Part shown: positions 1 to 8,217 of the stretch, piece after piece
Layout of the letters: every line of letters begins with the position of its first letter
How positions within the stretch are numbered: position 1 is the stretch's first letter
Origin: Methyloprofundus sp.
Lineage (GTDB): Bacteria; Pseudomonadota; Gammaproteobacteria; Methylococcales; Methylomonadaceae
DNA: 35,075 nucleotides
NCBI GenBank assembly: GCA_014859465.1
Contig: JACUUF010000027.1
Location: 1-35,075, forward strand
Reading direction: 5' to 3'
Position numbers and translations under genes: made by a program
The notes under the pieces: generated by a model
What the model was told of the DNA's origin: nothing
Databases searched by the model: none
Seen by the model: the letters and a program-made list of their open reading frames with translations, nothing else

Positions 1-49
1 CAATAAACCACCAGAAGATGTTTATGCGTTTAGTTACGATAAAGTATAA
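1..49 (+). CDS. Possible 3' end of a gene cut by the window edge
   Basis: Reading frame 2 is open from the left edge and encodes about 15 residues ending PPEDVYAFSYDKV before a TAA at 47-49. The composition looks protein-like, but the stretch is too short to identify. It could equally be a chance open stretch. Confidence 0.3.
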   Translation, partial: NKPPEDVYAFSYDKV

Positions 50-287
50 CGCCTCCACTAGCCGCTTAGTCTTGGTATACATCATAACTATTGCTGATTA
101 CGCAGACGCTCAGCTATTATTAAACAAGCGTATAAATCTAATGTAGCCTGCATGAAGTTTATAACATGCGTGGATAAGGGGCACCAGCCTCTCATGTTTC
201 GCAAGCCCCATAACGGGCTACAAAGAGTTTTTAGTTATAAACTGTTTGCTTCATGAGGTAACTATTTGCTAAATACGCAGACTAAAA
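50..287. other. Intergenic stretch with a small hairpin
   Basis: No gene is seen here. A weak inverted repeat, AGCCC (204-208) and GGGCT (215-219) around a 6-base loop, is followed by ACAAAGAGTTTTT. On the plus strand it could act as a weak terminator for whatever ends at the left edge. Confidence 0.3.
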
Positions 288-1031
288 CTAGGGTTTGAAT
301 TTCTTTTTTAGAGCAGATAATTTTACTCGTTTGTTCTGAAATTTATGACTAGCATTTAGCATATCATTGTAAACATCTTGATATGCTTTTTGACAAAGTG
401 TTGCATATTCTAAGGCTATTATTTCCAGCATATCTTCAGTGAGCGCTAGACGAGTGAAGTTTTCGATGCGTGTTTGATAACTTAATGGCTTAAAGCTCAT
501 CCGGTTTAAATCAACTAAATAGAATTTATAACTGCCATCTTTTTGCTTAACAATCAAGGTATTACCGGGAGAGTGATCTATAAAATGAATACCACTTTCC
601 TGTAAATTATAAGTAAAAGCGGTGAACTCCTTTAGAATGCGAGTTCTATCAGGGTATTGCGGCTCATGGATCAAAGTTCTAAAGGTTAATTGGCAATCTA
701 AATGCTCAGAGATATAAAAGCTCTCGGACAAAAATAGAGCCGATCTTTGTTCAGCAAAAGCAATAGGATTAGGCGTATAAAAGCCCTTTTCCAGTAGTTT
801 GTGTGCATATTCAAAAGAGCGCTGCGCTTTAGACTTTCTAAAGTAGCGATACACAAATTTATTGAGTAAATGGGGGATTTTGAAAATCTTAACATTCCAT
901 ATTTTGTCGCCTACTTTAATTGACTTAACTGTATTACGCCCTTGATATTCGACATGGCCAGTGTTATGGATTGCGTTTAAAAGGTATTGAATATCAGCAC
1001 TTTTATAGGGAGAGGTAACGACTATCTTCAT
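288..1031 (-). CDS. WaaP/KdkA-like lipopolysaccharide sugar kinase
   Basis: A 247-residue cytoplasmic protein of the lipopolysaccharide kinase (Kdo/WaaP) group, which uses ATP to phosphorylate inner-core sugars of LPS. The kinase-like C-lobe shows a catalytic loop HFIDHSPGN at residues 149-157 (Asp152, Asn157) and a metal-binding VDLNR with Asp174. Lys48 in NVKIFK is the likely N-lobe lysine. Length is usual for the group (about 230-270). Its start overlaps the stop of the upstream remnant by ATGA at 1028-1031, suggesting it was once translationally coupled to a preceding LPS gene. The family call is good; the exact sugar (Kdo or heptose) cannot be told. Confidence 0.75.
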   Translation of the reverse strand: MKIVVTSPYKSADIQYLLNAIHNTGHVEYQGRNTVKSIKVGDKIWNVKIFKIPHLLNKFVYRYFRKSKAQRSFEYAHKLLEKGFYTPNPIAFAEQRSALFLSESFYISEHLDCQLTFRTLIHEPQYPDRTRILKEFTAFTYNLQESGIHFIDHSPGNTLIVKQKDGSYKFYLVDLNRMSFKPLSYQTRIENFTRLALTEDMLEIIALEYATLCQKAYQDVYNDMLNASHKFQNKRVKLSALKKKFKP

Positions 1032-1300
1032 GTGTTTAATTTTATAAAGGGTAGTGCAAAAGATGGTTTAATTATATGGTATTTTAGTATTAATAGTTGC
1101 ATTGCTGGATAAATAGAAAAAATTGATTTAATTGCGACTAATGACATCAGGGGTTTTAAGGAGCCAGTTATAAGTGCTTGAATTAATAATTTTGATAATG
1201 CATTAGAATCAGCGAAAAAGTCAAAATAGCGAGCGACCCAACGGGTTAGCATGTGATGGTTTACTTGTTCAGCTAGGCGATCTAACGATATGGTGTGATG
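1028..1300 (-). pseudogene. Truncated 3' remnant of a gene coupled to the kinase
   Basis: An open minus-strand frame runs from just after an in-frame TAG at 1301-1303 to a TGA at 1028. It overlaps the kinase start by four bases (ATGA). The first ATG in the frame is at 1252, but protein-like sequence (SLDRLAEQVNHH) continues upstream of it, so the true 5' end is missing. The remaining ~90 residues have a basic/aromatic stretch followed by hydrophobic helices. This would suit the C-terminus of a membrane-associated LPS glycosyltransferase, but I do not recognise it with certainty. The neighbouring decayed insertion sequences are the likely cause of truncation. Confidence 0.4.
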
Positions 1301-1417
1301 CTAAATATATAGAAAAAAACGTAGACTCCAGCATCGACTGGAAAAAGAGATGCACAGCCTAAATAGTCAGATACCGCCATATACAATGACTCTTAATGCT
1401 AAGGGCCGTATTCCATT

Positions 1418-1475
1418 GTAAATATTCAGACACCCCTGTATTTATCCCCCCTGATCCCAGCCTTCTCCCTCAGGG
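1418..1475. repeat. Truncated copy of the 92-bp palindromic element
   Basis: It begins GTAAATATTCAGACACCCCT and continues through CCTTCTCCCTCAGGG, closely matching the left part of the element at 11031-11122. The right terminal repeat is absent, so this is a partial copy lying beside decayed insertion sequences. Confidence 0.7.
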
Positions 1476-1498
1476 CATAGGTATCTACATAAGTTGCA

Positions 1499-1856
1499 TC
1501 AGAAAAAATCCTTGGCAGTTTCCCGTAACTCGGCTAACTGGTCAGAAAAATAGTAATCCAAGACCTCTTGCATTGAAAGAAATACCCATAGCCCAGACAA
1601 TAATGCAGGCTGAGTAAATGATGTCCGCGATTTCATTTGCCTTCCACTTAATTTGATACGAAATACACGCAAAGCTTCTGCGCTGTTTGCTTGCGCGGCC
1701 GCCATTTCCCAAACGGTCACACAAGCCATACTGATAAGGAGTAAGCATTTCGCTATCGCTAACCCTATTTCTTGACTGCCAAGATTCTAGATCATGGCCT
1801 GCTTTTTTGATTAACTTGAAAAAACATTCAATTGGGCAGCGCTCAGTCTGATGGAA
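1499..1856 (-). pseudogene. IS4-type transposase C-terminal remnant, frameshifted
   Basis: The minus strand reads FHQTERCPIECFFKLIKKAG, the family's R-x-x-IE-x-FFK motif with the catalytic Glu of the DDE triad, then HDLESWQ. A single frameshift near 1730-1745 moves to the frame reading LLLISMACVTVWEMAAAQ. That frame continues with LSGRQMKS, FTQPALLSGLWVF and SMQEVLDYY and stops at 1499. The motifs are typical of the C-terminal ~115 residues of IS4-group transposases. The first two catalytic Asp residues and most of the protein are missing, so it is dead. An in-frame TAA bounds it upstream. The neighbouring IstB remnant starts at almost the same base on the other strand. Confidence 0.75.
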
Positions 1857-2089
1857 GCCTTAGAATTCACCGCATTAAAAAGCAATCTAAAAAAGAAAAT
1901 CAGCCAAATAGTGAAATTCGATGTGTTAATCATTGATGAGCAGGGCTATTTACCGATGAATGAATGAACAAACAAAGTAGCACAGCCTATTTCAACTTAT
2001 CAATAGATTATATAAAACCCGACCATCATTCACATATTTTGATGCTAGAAGGTAAACGTTATCGACTGAAATTAAATCTCAATAACTGA
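1851..2089 (+). pseudogene. IS21-type IstB helper ATPase remnant
   Basis: Three short stretches on the plus strand match the C-terminal half of IstB, the ATPase helper of IS21-family transposition. They are FDVLIIDEQGYLPMNE with a Walker B motif (ending at a TGA, 1965-1967), then in another frame SLFQLINRLYKTR (about 1984-2022), then in a third frame HHSHILMLEGKRYRLK ending at TGA 2087-2089. The Walker A half is gone. Frameshifts plus a deletion between the second and third segments show an old, dead copy. It abuts the IS4-type remnant at about 1857, so one element probably inserted into or next to the other. Confidence 0.75.
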
Positions 2090-2179
2090 TTTTTAGCCTA
2101 GAAAAGTAGCTAAATTCTGTTGGCTATTAACAACACCGTTAGTAATATTTAAAACTGGTATCTTTCACTAATTTGTTGA

Positions 2180-3256
2180 TCATTGCAAAATATCTAAGTA
2201 TTTTTTTGTTTCTTTTTCTTCATTAAATAGTGTCTTAACTAAATCTATATTTTTTTTCGACTTTTCTTTTTCATAAGCTATATTTTGTGCTACGTACAGT
2301 AGTTTTTCTTGTAGTTTATTGATGCTTCTATCTTCAACAATATGCATATAAAATCCTAATTTTTTAAACTCTTTAAATGTGGTATTCTCATAGCAAATAC
2401 ATACTAACCCAGCTGATAAGGCTTCAACAAAAGAATTCCCAAATCCCTCACCATAGCTTGGAAAGATAAATATGTTAGAGTGCTCGATAAAATCTATAAC
2501 ATTGTCTACATGACCCGTAATATTAATACTATTTTTATACGATACTGTCTTATAAAAATCTAAAAAAATATCTTTATCTTTTTCGTTTTCATAACCACCA
2601 ACTATATTGAAATAAAAATATATATCATTCTCTACTAGTGTCTTACAAGCTTTAATAGCATCGAGCTGTCCTTTTCCCTCAGTGATTCGGCCGGTATGAA
2701 GCAATCTAATATCATTAGAATCATTACTATTTTGGCTAGGTGAATATTTTATAGATGGATAGATAATGCACTCTTTTGTCGCTTTGCCAAATGGAATTAT
2801 TTTTTGCACATTATTAAATATATGCTTTGATGTCGAAACATGATAATTTACTCTATTATAAATTAATCGACGAAACCCATTTTTTTTAGACTTCGTTTTT
2901 GTTGTGCCATGCCTTATTATAAGATTTATATCAAAATATAAAAAAGAAAAATATAATGATTTTAGTTCGCTTGCCCCAAAAAAAATAACATTTTTTATAT
3001 TATATTTTTTAATTATATCTCTTGTTTTAAGTATTATAGACAAACTTAGAGATGACCTAAAAGAAATTTTTTCTAGAGAAATATTCCCCCCGACATACTC
3101 ATTACTGTTTTTTGCAATAAATCCATTTTCTTTTGCAATGACAATAACTCGAGTATAGGGGCTTAATTTTTTAGCCAATTTTATTGTGCTTAGTTCCATA
3201 CCACCTAAATTGGGTGATAAACATATAATTGCTGTATTACTTCTAATGTTATCCAA
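2180..3256 (-). CDS. GT4-family glycosyltransferase (AT-rich gene)
   Basis: A 358-residue cytoplasmic glycosyltransferase of the GT-B fold, family GT4 (group 1), expected to add a sugar from a nucleotide-sugar donor to a surface polysaccharide. The C-terminal domain has LLHTGRITEGKGQ, FNIVGG, NITGHVDNV and the E-x7-E donor site in YGEGFGNSFVEALSAG. The N-terminal acceptor domain starts LSPNLGGMELSTIKLAKKL, similar to the next gene's LSPAKGGLEMLAVDSVKN, so the two are related. The gene is much richer in A and T (long A/T runs, many Lys, Ile, Asn) than its neighbours, which suggests acquisition by transfer. IS remnants lie directly downstream. Donor and acceptor cannot be deduced. Confidence 0.85.
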   Translation of the reverse strand: MDNIRSNTAIICLSPNLGGMELSTIKLAKKLSPYTRVIVIAKENGFIAKNSNEYVGGNISLEKISFRSSLSLSIILKTRDIIKKYNIKNVIFFGASELKSLYFSFLYFDINLIIRHGTTKTKSKKNGFRRLIYNRVNYHVSTSKHIFNNVQKIIPFGKATKECIIYPSIKYSPSQNSNDSNDIRLLHTGRITEGKGQLDAIKACKTLVENDIYFYFNIVGGYENEKDKDIFLDFYKTVSYKNSINITGHVDNVIDFIEHSNIFIFPSYGEGFGNSFVEALSAGLVCICYENTTFKEFKKLGFYMHIVEDRSINKLQEKLLYVAQNIAYEKEKSKKNIDLVKTLFNEEKETKKYLDILQ

Positions 3257-3735
3257 GAAACGCCTCCAACTATTTATCGTTTATATCTACATTTGACAAT
3301 TTTTAGAAATGAATTTTGATAGTTCTAAGAATGCCATCATGTCTTCGATTCTAAATACTAGGTTAATTGCGCCTCTTCCTCGTAACAGCTAGATTGCTTT
3401 AAATATTGAAACAAGCAAATCATAAAGCATAGGTTACCTGCCACGATAATAAGTTTCTACTACTCAGCTTCCGATGCATTTAAGCAGGTCGATTGCTTAG
3501 TTGGTTGTTCACTGTTTACCTAGCTCGCAGAATATGGGAGCAATTTATTTTAAGACCTGAAAAACAGAGTGAGAATAGACAAAATTTTACCTTTATTATA
3601 ACTTTGGATTTTCTTTTACACGCAGTAAGAAATAAATTGACCTGCCTGTTCATAATTTTGCTACCAAGACATATAATCTTAATTAGAATTCCTAGGTTAT
3701 AGTATTGTCTCTGGATTAATTCTAAGGAGATCGGC
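3257..3735. other. 479-bp gap without a recognised gene
   Basis: All frames are short. One minus-strand stretch reading AINLVFRIEDMMAFLELSKF and stopping at 3287-3289 looks protein-like and may be the tail of a lost gene, but it has no start and I cannot identify it. The open stretches near 3493-3749 on either strand lack ribosome sites and family features. Confidence 0.4.
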
Positions 3736-4824
3736 TTATAGCTTTTCAAGGGTATTTTCTAAAAGCCGATAATTAGCTGTTTTATCGAATAATTGCTCCG
3801 CTCTTTTTTTACCCTCTAAAGCAATGGTATTTATTTCCGAGGGATGTGCAATAAACCATTCCAGTTGTTCAGCTAAGGCGCTTGCATTTTCTGTGGCAAA
3901 TAATAGGCCAGTCTTCTGGTGCTCAATTATTTCGGTGACTCCACCAGCTCTTGATCCGATAGCTAAAATACCCGCTCTCATCGCTTCAATAAGAACCAAG
4001 CCAAAAGTTTCGCAACGTGTGGTTAAAATTAACGCGTCAAAATGGGCTAAATATTGTGCGGGTTGTGGTATGAAATTACAAAATGTAACGTTTGATGTAA
4101 CTCCTAAGGAACTTGCCAAAGCTTTAAGTTCAGTTAAATAACTTTCGCCCATCGCCTGTCCGACAAAATAACAATGTATATTCGGTTTAGATAAATGCGC
4201 TAAAGCTTGTAGCATTAAATGCTGCCCTTTAACTGGTTCAAGGCGCCCTAAAACAATAATATTGTTTTTTTTCGAGTCAATAACAAAAGGCAAGTGATTT
4301 GATTGTTCGGCTGCATCAACCCCGGGGTAGATTTTATACAGCTTATCGGTTGATATTGGTAGATTAGATTTTGCCTGCTCATGTACAAAATCACAGACAC
4401 TGATATAAGCATCAACAGAGCTGTATATCCAGCGATGATATAGACTTTTCTTGGGATGCGGTAACGACATATGTCGGCTTACGACCAGTTGTAATTTATA
4501 GTGCTTTGCGATTAATATTTTCTTAATCAGTGCCGCTAATGGAAGGTCTTTTGCCCAGTGAATATGGAGCAGCGAAATATTATTTCCTTTAATCCATTGA
4601 GCAATTTTCAGCGCAGTAAAATAAGGCAAATATCGTATACCGAGCTTTGCAGAAAGGTAAATATTTCTATCCGTTAAATTAGATAATGATTCTGCCACCC
4701 AGCTTTTTTCTAATGCTATCGCATAGCCGAACTGAGCTATATTTTTAACGCTATCTACCGCAAGCATTTCTAGTCCTCCTTTTGCAGGAGATAAACAAAG
4801 CATGGCCCAGTTATTATTTTTCAT
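3736..4824 (-). CDS. GT4-family glycosyltransferase
   Basis: A 362-residue GT-B glycosyltransferase of family GT4, probably acting at the cytoplasmic face of the inner membrane in LPS core or O-chain assembly. The N-terminal Rossmann domain begins LSPAKGGLEMLAVD and contains LLHIHWAKDLPLAAL. The C-terminal domain has IIVLGRLEPVKGQHL, then CETFGLVLIEAMRAG, the E-x7-E donor site, followed by GSRAGGVTEII. Length and layout are normal for the family. It lies 53 bp downstream of the O-antigen-ligase gene on the same strand and is likely co-transcribed with it. The specific sugar is not predictable. Confidence 0.88.
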   Translation of the reverse strand: MKNNNWAMLCLSPAKGGLEMLAVDSVKNIAQFGYAIALEKSWVAESLSNLTDRNIYLSAKLGIRYLPYFTALKIAQWIKGNNISLLHIHWAKDLPLAALIKKILIAKHYKLQLVVSRHMSLPHPKKSLYHRWIYSSVDAYISVCDFVHEQAKSNLPISTDKLYKIYPGVDAAEQSNHLPFVIDSKKNNIIVLGRLEPVKGQHLMLQALAHLSKPNIHCYFVGQAMGESYLTELKALASSLGVTSNVTFCNFIPQPAQYLAHFDALILTTRCETFGLVLIEAMRAGILAIGSRAGGVTEIIEHQKTGLLFATENASALAEQLEWFIAHPSEINTIALEGKKRAEQLFDKTANYRLLENTLEKL

Positions 4825-4877
4825 GGTTAATTCACAACACCTGTACCGCTAAATAAACAATTTTGTTAGTTAAATTA

Positions 4878-6110
4878 TTAAGCATTTTCATTGAGCTCTA
4901 TATTCCTAATCATGCCTGCAATACTAGCCACCATTACTGCAAAAAATAAAACCATTACTTGATGGCCAAAAGAATAATTAGTAAGGCCAAAAATAAGAAA
5001 TCCACCCACTAATATAAGCCCTAAGAGACTTAAATATCTTATTTTATAAATACTGTCTGGAGTTAAGGAGCAATAAAAATAATAAGCGCTTCCTGCATAA
5101 AGAAAGATATAACTGAGAAATCCGATTATGCCAGTTGTTGCTAATATCTGTAGAGGTTCATTATGTGCATGGTTAAGTACTGGTATTTTTGGTATTTCGC
5201 CTGCGTCTATTTTTTCTTTGAGGATATCATTAAACTGTCCTGAACCGACCCCAAAAATAGGCTGCTCAGTAAATATAAGCCATGCTGCTTTCCATAGTTC
5301 AAAGCGTATGCCTTCTGAGGTGTTAACTGCTTTTGAACCCGCAGAATAAAGGTAAGTGCCAGCATTACTATAGGCTGCATCAGTTCGTGACTTAAAATAG
5401 GCATTAGAGGCATAAGTTATAATAAGTATTATTGCTAAAGCTCCAATACTTATGAGTTTTCTTTTCTTGCTTGCTGGGAAATAAACTATAAATAAACTGA
5501 CAAAAAAGGGCATAGCAATCCAGCCACCTCGTGTTCCAGATAAAATAGACGCCGTTAATCCAAAGCCAAAAGAGAGTAGGCAAAGCAGGATTAATGTTTT
5601 TTTATAAGAAACTTCTGGTAATAAAAATAATCCGGTAATACTCATTACCCCAAGTAGCAGGCCAAGATTACCAAAATTTATTTTCATAAGATACCCATGC
5701 ACATTATGGACATCGATAAACATAGTTTGATAAATTGCAAAGACTCCGGCACCGAGGGCGCCAATAAGAATACCGTTAATAAAAGGCTTTAAGTTTACTT
5801 TTGTTTGTCGTAATGCAAAATAAATAGGAATAACTAAAATAAAGCGTAAATAATAATCTAAATACTTCAACCTTAAATCTCTTAATAGCACATCCAAGGC
5901 TATTATGATGGGCAGTAAGGCTAAGGATAAAATTAAAATTTTTTCCTTATTATTTAAACTGAAGTTAATCGGTCTATGCTGTATTAAATGAATGAGTGAC
6001 AATATAAATAGCGATATAGCCGCTATATTATCACCATGATGGATAGTTAAGACTAAAGCAGGCATCAGGCCAAGTGATAACGAAAATAATATTGTCAGTA
6101 TTTTAGTCAT
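4878..6110 (-). CDS. O-antigen ligase / Wzy-type polymerase membrane protein
   Basis: A 410-residue polytopic inner-membrane protein of the O-antigen ligase (WaaL)/Wzy_C superfamily. It has about ten hydrophobic segments starting ILTILFSLSLGLMPALVL. A large periplasmic loop holds SGTRGGW and the diagnostic FGVGSGQFND and LNHAHNEPLQILATTGIIG, where the His of NHAHNE is in the position of the functional His of WaaL. Proteins of this type transfer polymerised O-chain from undecaprenyl diphosphate to lipid A-core, or polymerise it. WaaL and Wzy cannot be separated from sequence alone. Neighbouring GT4 genes and divergent msbA favour a role in LPS. It faces msbA across an 86-bp region that must hold both promoters. 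Confidence 0.82.
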   Translation of the reverse strand: MTKILTILFSLSLGLMPALVLTIHHGDNIAAISLFILSLIHLIQHRPINFSLNNKEKILILSLALLPIIIALDVLLRDLRLKYLDYYLRFILVIPIYFALRQTKVNLKPFINGILIGALGAGVFAIYQTMFIDVHNVHGYLMKINFGNLGLLLGVMSITGLFLLPEVSYKKTLILLCLLSFGFGLTASILSGTRGGWIAMPFFVSLFIVYFPASKKRKLISIGALAIILIITYASNAYFKSRTDAAYSNAGTYLYSAGSKAVNTSEGIRFELWKAAWLIFTEQPIFGVGSGQFNDILKEKIDAGEIPKIPVLNHAHNEPLQILATTGIIGFLSYIFLYAGSAYYFYCSLTPDSIYKIRYLSLLGLILVGGFLIFGLTNYSFGHQVMVLFFAVMVASIAGMIRNIELNENA

Positions 6111-6196
6111 TGAGTTTTTAGTAGTATAGAATTTTTGCTGTCATTTTTAGTTCATGCTAAGCTGGCATTAATGCTATTATCTGAATATTTTTCCAT

Positions 6197-7945
6197 ATGA
6201 CACAAAAAACTTCAAGCTTTAACATTTACGCACGCCTACTTAAATACGTAGTTCCTTTTATCAAGTTCTTTATAGTCAGCGTACTTGGGTTTGTTATTGT
6301 AGCAGTTGCCCAGCCTTTGTTTGCGGAATTGGTTAAATTAATTATTGAAACCATAGAGCATGGAAACAAAGCCGATAATAAGTATTTGCCTGTTTATATT
6401 ATGGTGCTGGTTTTGCTTAGAAGTACCGGGTCTTTTTTCGGTAATTATTTTTTAGCTAAAGTCTCGGTGAATGTTGTACATAAACTCCGACAAGAAATTT
6501 TTAATCATTACACGCAACTATCTATAGAGTATTTTGACGCGCAAAATAGCGGTCATTTAATTTCCTTAATTACTTATAATGTCGCAGAAGTGACGCGCGC
6601 CGTTACTGATTCAGTGAGAACTTTTATTAGAGAAGGCTTAACCGCTATTGGTTTATTAGGGTATCTACTTTGGCTGAATTGGCAATTGACGTTGATCTTT
6701 TTCGTTATTGCCCCTTTTATTGCCGTGTTAGTAACAAAAGTTAGTAAAAAACTAAGATCTTTAAGTAAAAACGTGCAAGATTCAATGGGTGATATGACCC
6801 ATATCACCTCTGAACTAGTGATGGGCAGTCGGGTGGTTAAATGTTTTGGCGGCTCTGATTATGAAATAAAGCGCTTTAAAAAAGTCAGCTTTTTTAATAA
6901 GCAGCAGTCACAAAAAGTTGCCTTAGTCGCAGCGATTCAAAACCCGATTATGCAATTATTAATTGCATCTGCATTATCAGCTTTACTTTTCTTGGCTCTC
7001 ACTATCATGGACACTGCGAGTACCGGTGATTTTGTCGCTTATTTATTAGCGGCATTTATGGTACCTAAGCCCATTCAATCTTTAGCTCAGGCAAATAATG
7101 ATATTCAAAAAGGCATTGCAGCGGCAGCTGATATTTTTAATACCTTAGATGTAGAGCCAGAGCAAGATCAAGGTACTGTTGAAAAGGCAAAAGCTAAAGG
7201 CGTTTTAATTTTCGAAAATTTGTCTTTTAGTTACCCCGACGCTAAAAAACTCGCGTTAAAAAATATTAACTTGACTATTCAAGCGGGACAAACTGTTGCG
7301 ATTGTCGGCGCTTCAGGTAGTGGCAAAACGACTTTAACGAATTTAATTCCGCGTTTCTATGATTATTCTCAGGGGCGTATTTTAATTGATGGCATAGAAA
7401 TCAACCAATACACCTTAAATTGCTTAAGAGAGCAGATTGCTTTAGTGACACAGAATATTACTTTATTTAATGATACGGTTTTTAATAATATTGCCTATGG
7501 GGTGCTCGGGCATGTTAATGAAGCCGCTGTATTAAAGGCTGCGCAAGAGGCTTATGCGACTGAGTTTATTGACGCCTTATCCCACGGCATACAAACTGAG
7601 ATTGGTGAACATGGCATACAGTTATCTGGCGGACAAAGACAGCGTTTAGCTATTGCACGAGCCTTATTAAAAAACTCACCTATTTTAATTCTTGATGAAG
7701 CGACTTCAGCTTTGGATACACAGTCTGAACGTTATATCCAAAAAGCCTTAGAGCATGTGATGGCACATAGAACGACCATTGTGATTGCGCATCGCTTATC
7801 AACCATAGAAAAAGCAGATGTCATTTTGGTTATGGATCAAGGTGAGATTATTGAGCGCGGCCCCCATGCAGAGTTAATGGCTAAGCAAGGGGCTTATGCA
7901 AAATTACACGCTATGCAGTTTACTGAGAGTGAAAATATTACTTGA
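6197..7945 (+). CDS. msbA: Lipid A/LPS flippase ABC transporter MsbA
   Basis: A 582-residue half-transporter; MsbA homodimers flip lipid A-core across the inner membrane using ATP. The N-terminal ~310 residues form six membrane helices. The C-terminal nucleotide-binding domain has Walker A GASGSGKTT (371-379), signature LSGGQ (476-480), Walker B ILILDE (496-501) and the switch His532 in VIAHRLST. Length is exactly that of typical MsbA. The start ATG at 6197 directly precedes TQKTSSFNIYARLL, as in homologues. It stands alone on the plus strand, divergent from the LPS genes. An lpxK gene, often its partner, is not present in this window. Confidence 0.93.
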   Translation: MTQKTSSFNIYARLLKYVVPFIKFFIVSVLGFVIVAVAQPLFAELVKLIIETIEHGNKADNKYLPVYIMVLVLLRSTGSFFGNYFLAKVSVNVVHKLRQEIFNHYTQLSIEYFDAQNSGHLISLITYNVAEVTRAVTDSVRTFIREGLTAIGLLGYLLWLNWQLTLIFFVIAPFIAVLVTKVSKKLRSLSKNVQDSMGDMTHITSELVMGSRVVKCFGGSDYEIKRFKKVSFFNKQQSQKVALVAAIQNPIMQLLIASALSALLFLALTIMDTASTGDFVAYLLAAFMVPKPIQSLAQANNDIQKGIAAAADIFNTLDVEPEQDQGTVEKAKAKGVLIFENLSFSYPDAKKLALKNINLTIQAGQTVAIVGASGSGKTTLTNLIPRFYDYSQGRILIDGIEINQYTLNCLREQIALVTQNITLFNDTVFNNIAYGVLGHVNEAAVLKAAQEAYATEFIDALSHGIQTEIGEHGIQLSGGQRQRLAIARALLKNSPILILDEATSALDTQSERYIQKALEHVMAHRTTIVIAHRLSTIEKADVILVMDQGEIIERGPHAELMAKQGAYAKLHAMQFTESENIT

Positions 7946-7956
7946 TAATAGGCGTG

Positions 7957-7998
7957 ACAAGCTTTAGCTATTTCCGAATCAGCAAATAGCTAAGGCTT
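7957..7998. terminator. Hairpin downstream of msbA
   Basis: AAGCTTTAGCTATT and AATAGCTAAGGCTT form an inverted repeat around a short loop (TCCGAATCAGC), about 12 bases after the msbA stop. There is no long T-run, so termination is plausible but unproven. The rest of the gap to 8217 also contains ACGCGA/TCGCGT (8112-8117, 8128-8133) but no gene. Confidence 0.4.
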
Positions 7999-8217
7999 AT
8001 CATTCCTGCTCAATTGTTATTTTGTATACTTCTTGCAAAGCTTGCTGCATTCATTGCCAATCCATTGCTCAAGAATGCACGATTAAATAGCATAGGATGA
8101 TACCAAACAATACGCGATCAACTGTAGTCGCGTTGTCTACCTAAAGCCACCCCCGCAAAATGCAAGCGTCACTTTTTACCCTTGTCTTTAATTAAGCGTT
8201 GCTCCTGAAGTAACCTT

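Noticed and set aside
3493-3749. Open frames on both strands in the gap between the two GT4 genes
   Set aside because: No ribosome site, no recognisable family and biased AT-rich composition; treated as non-coding.
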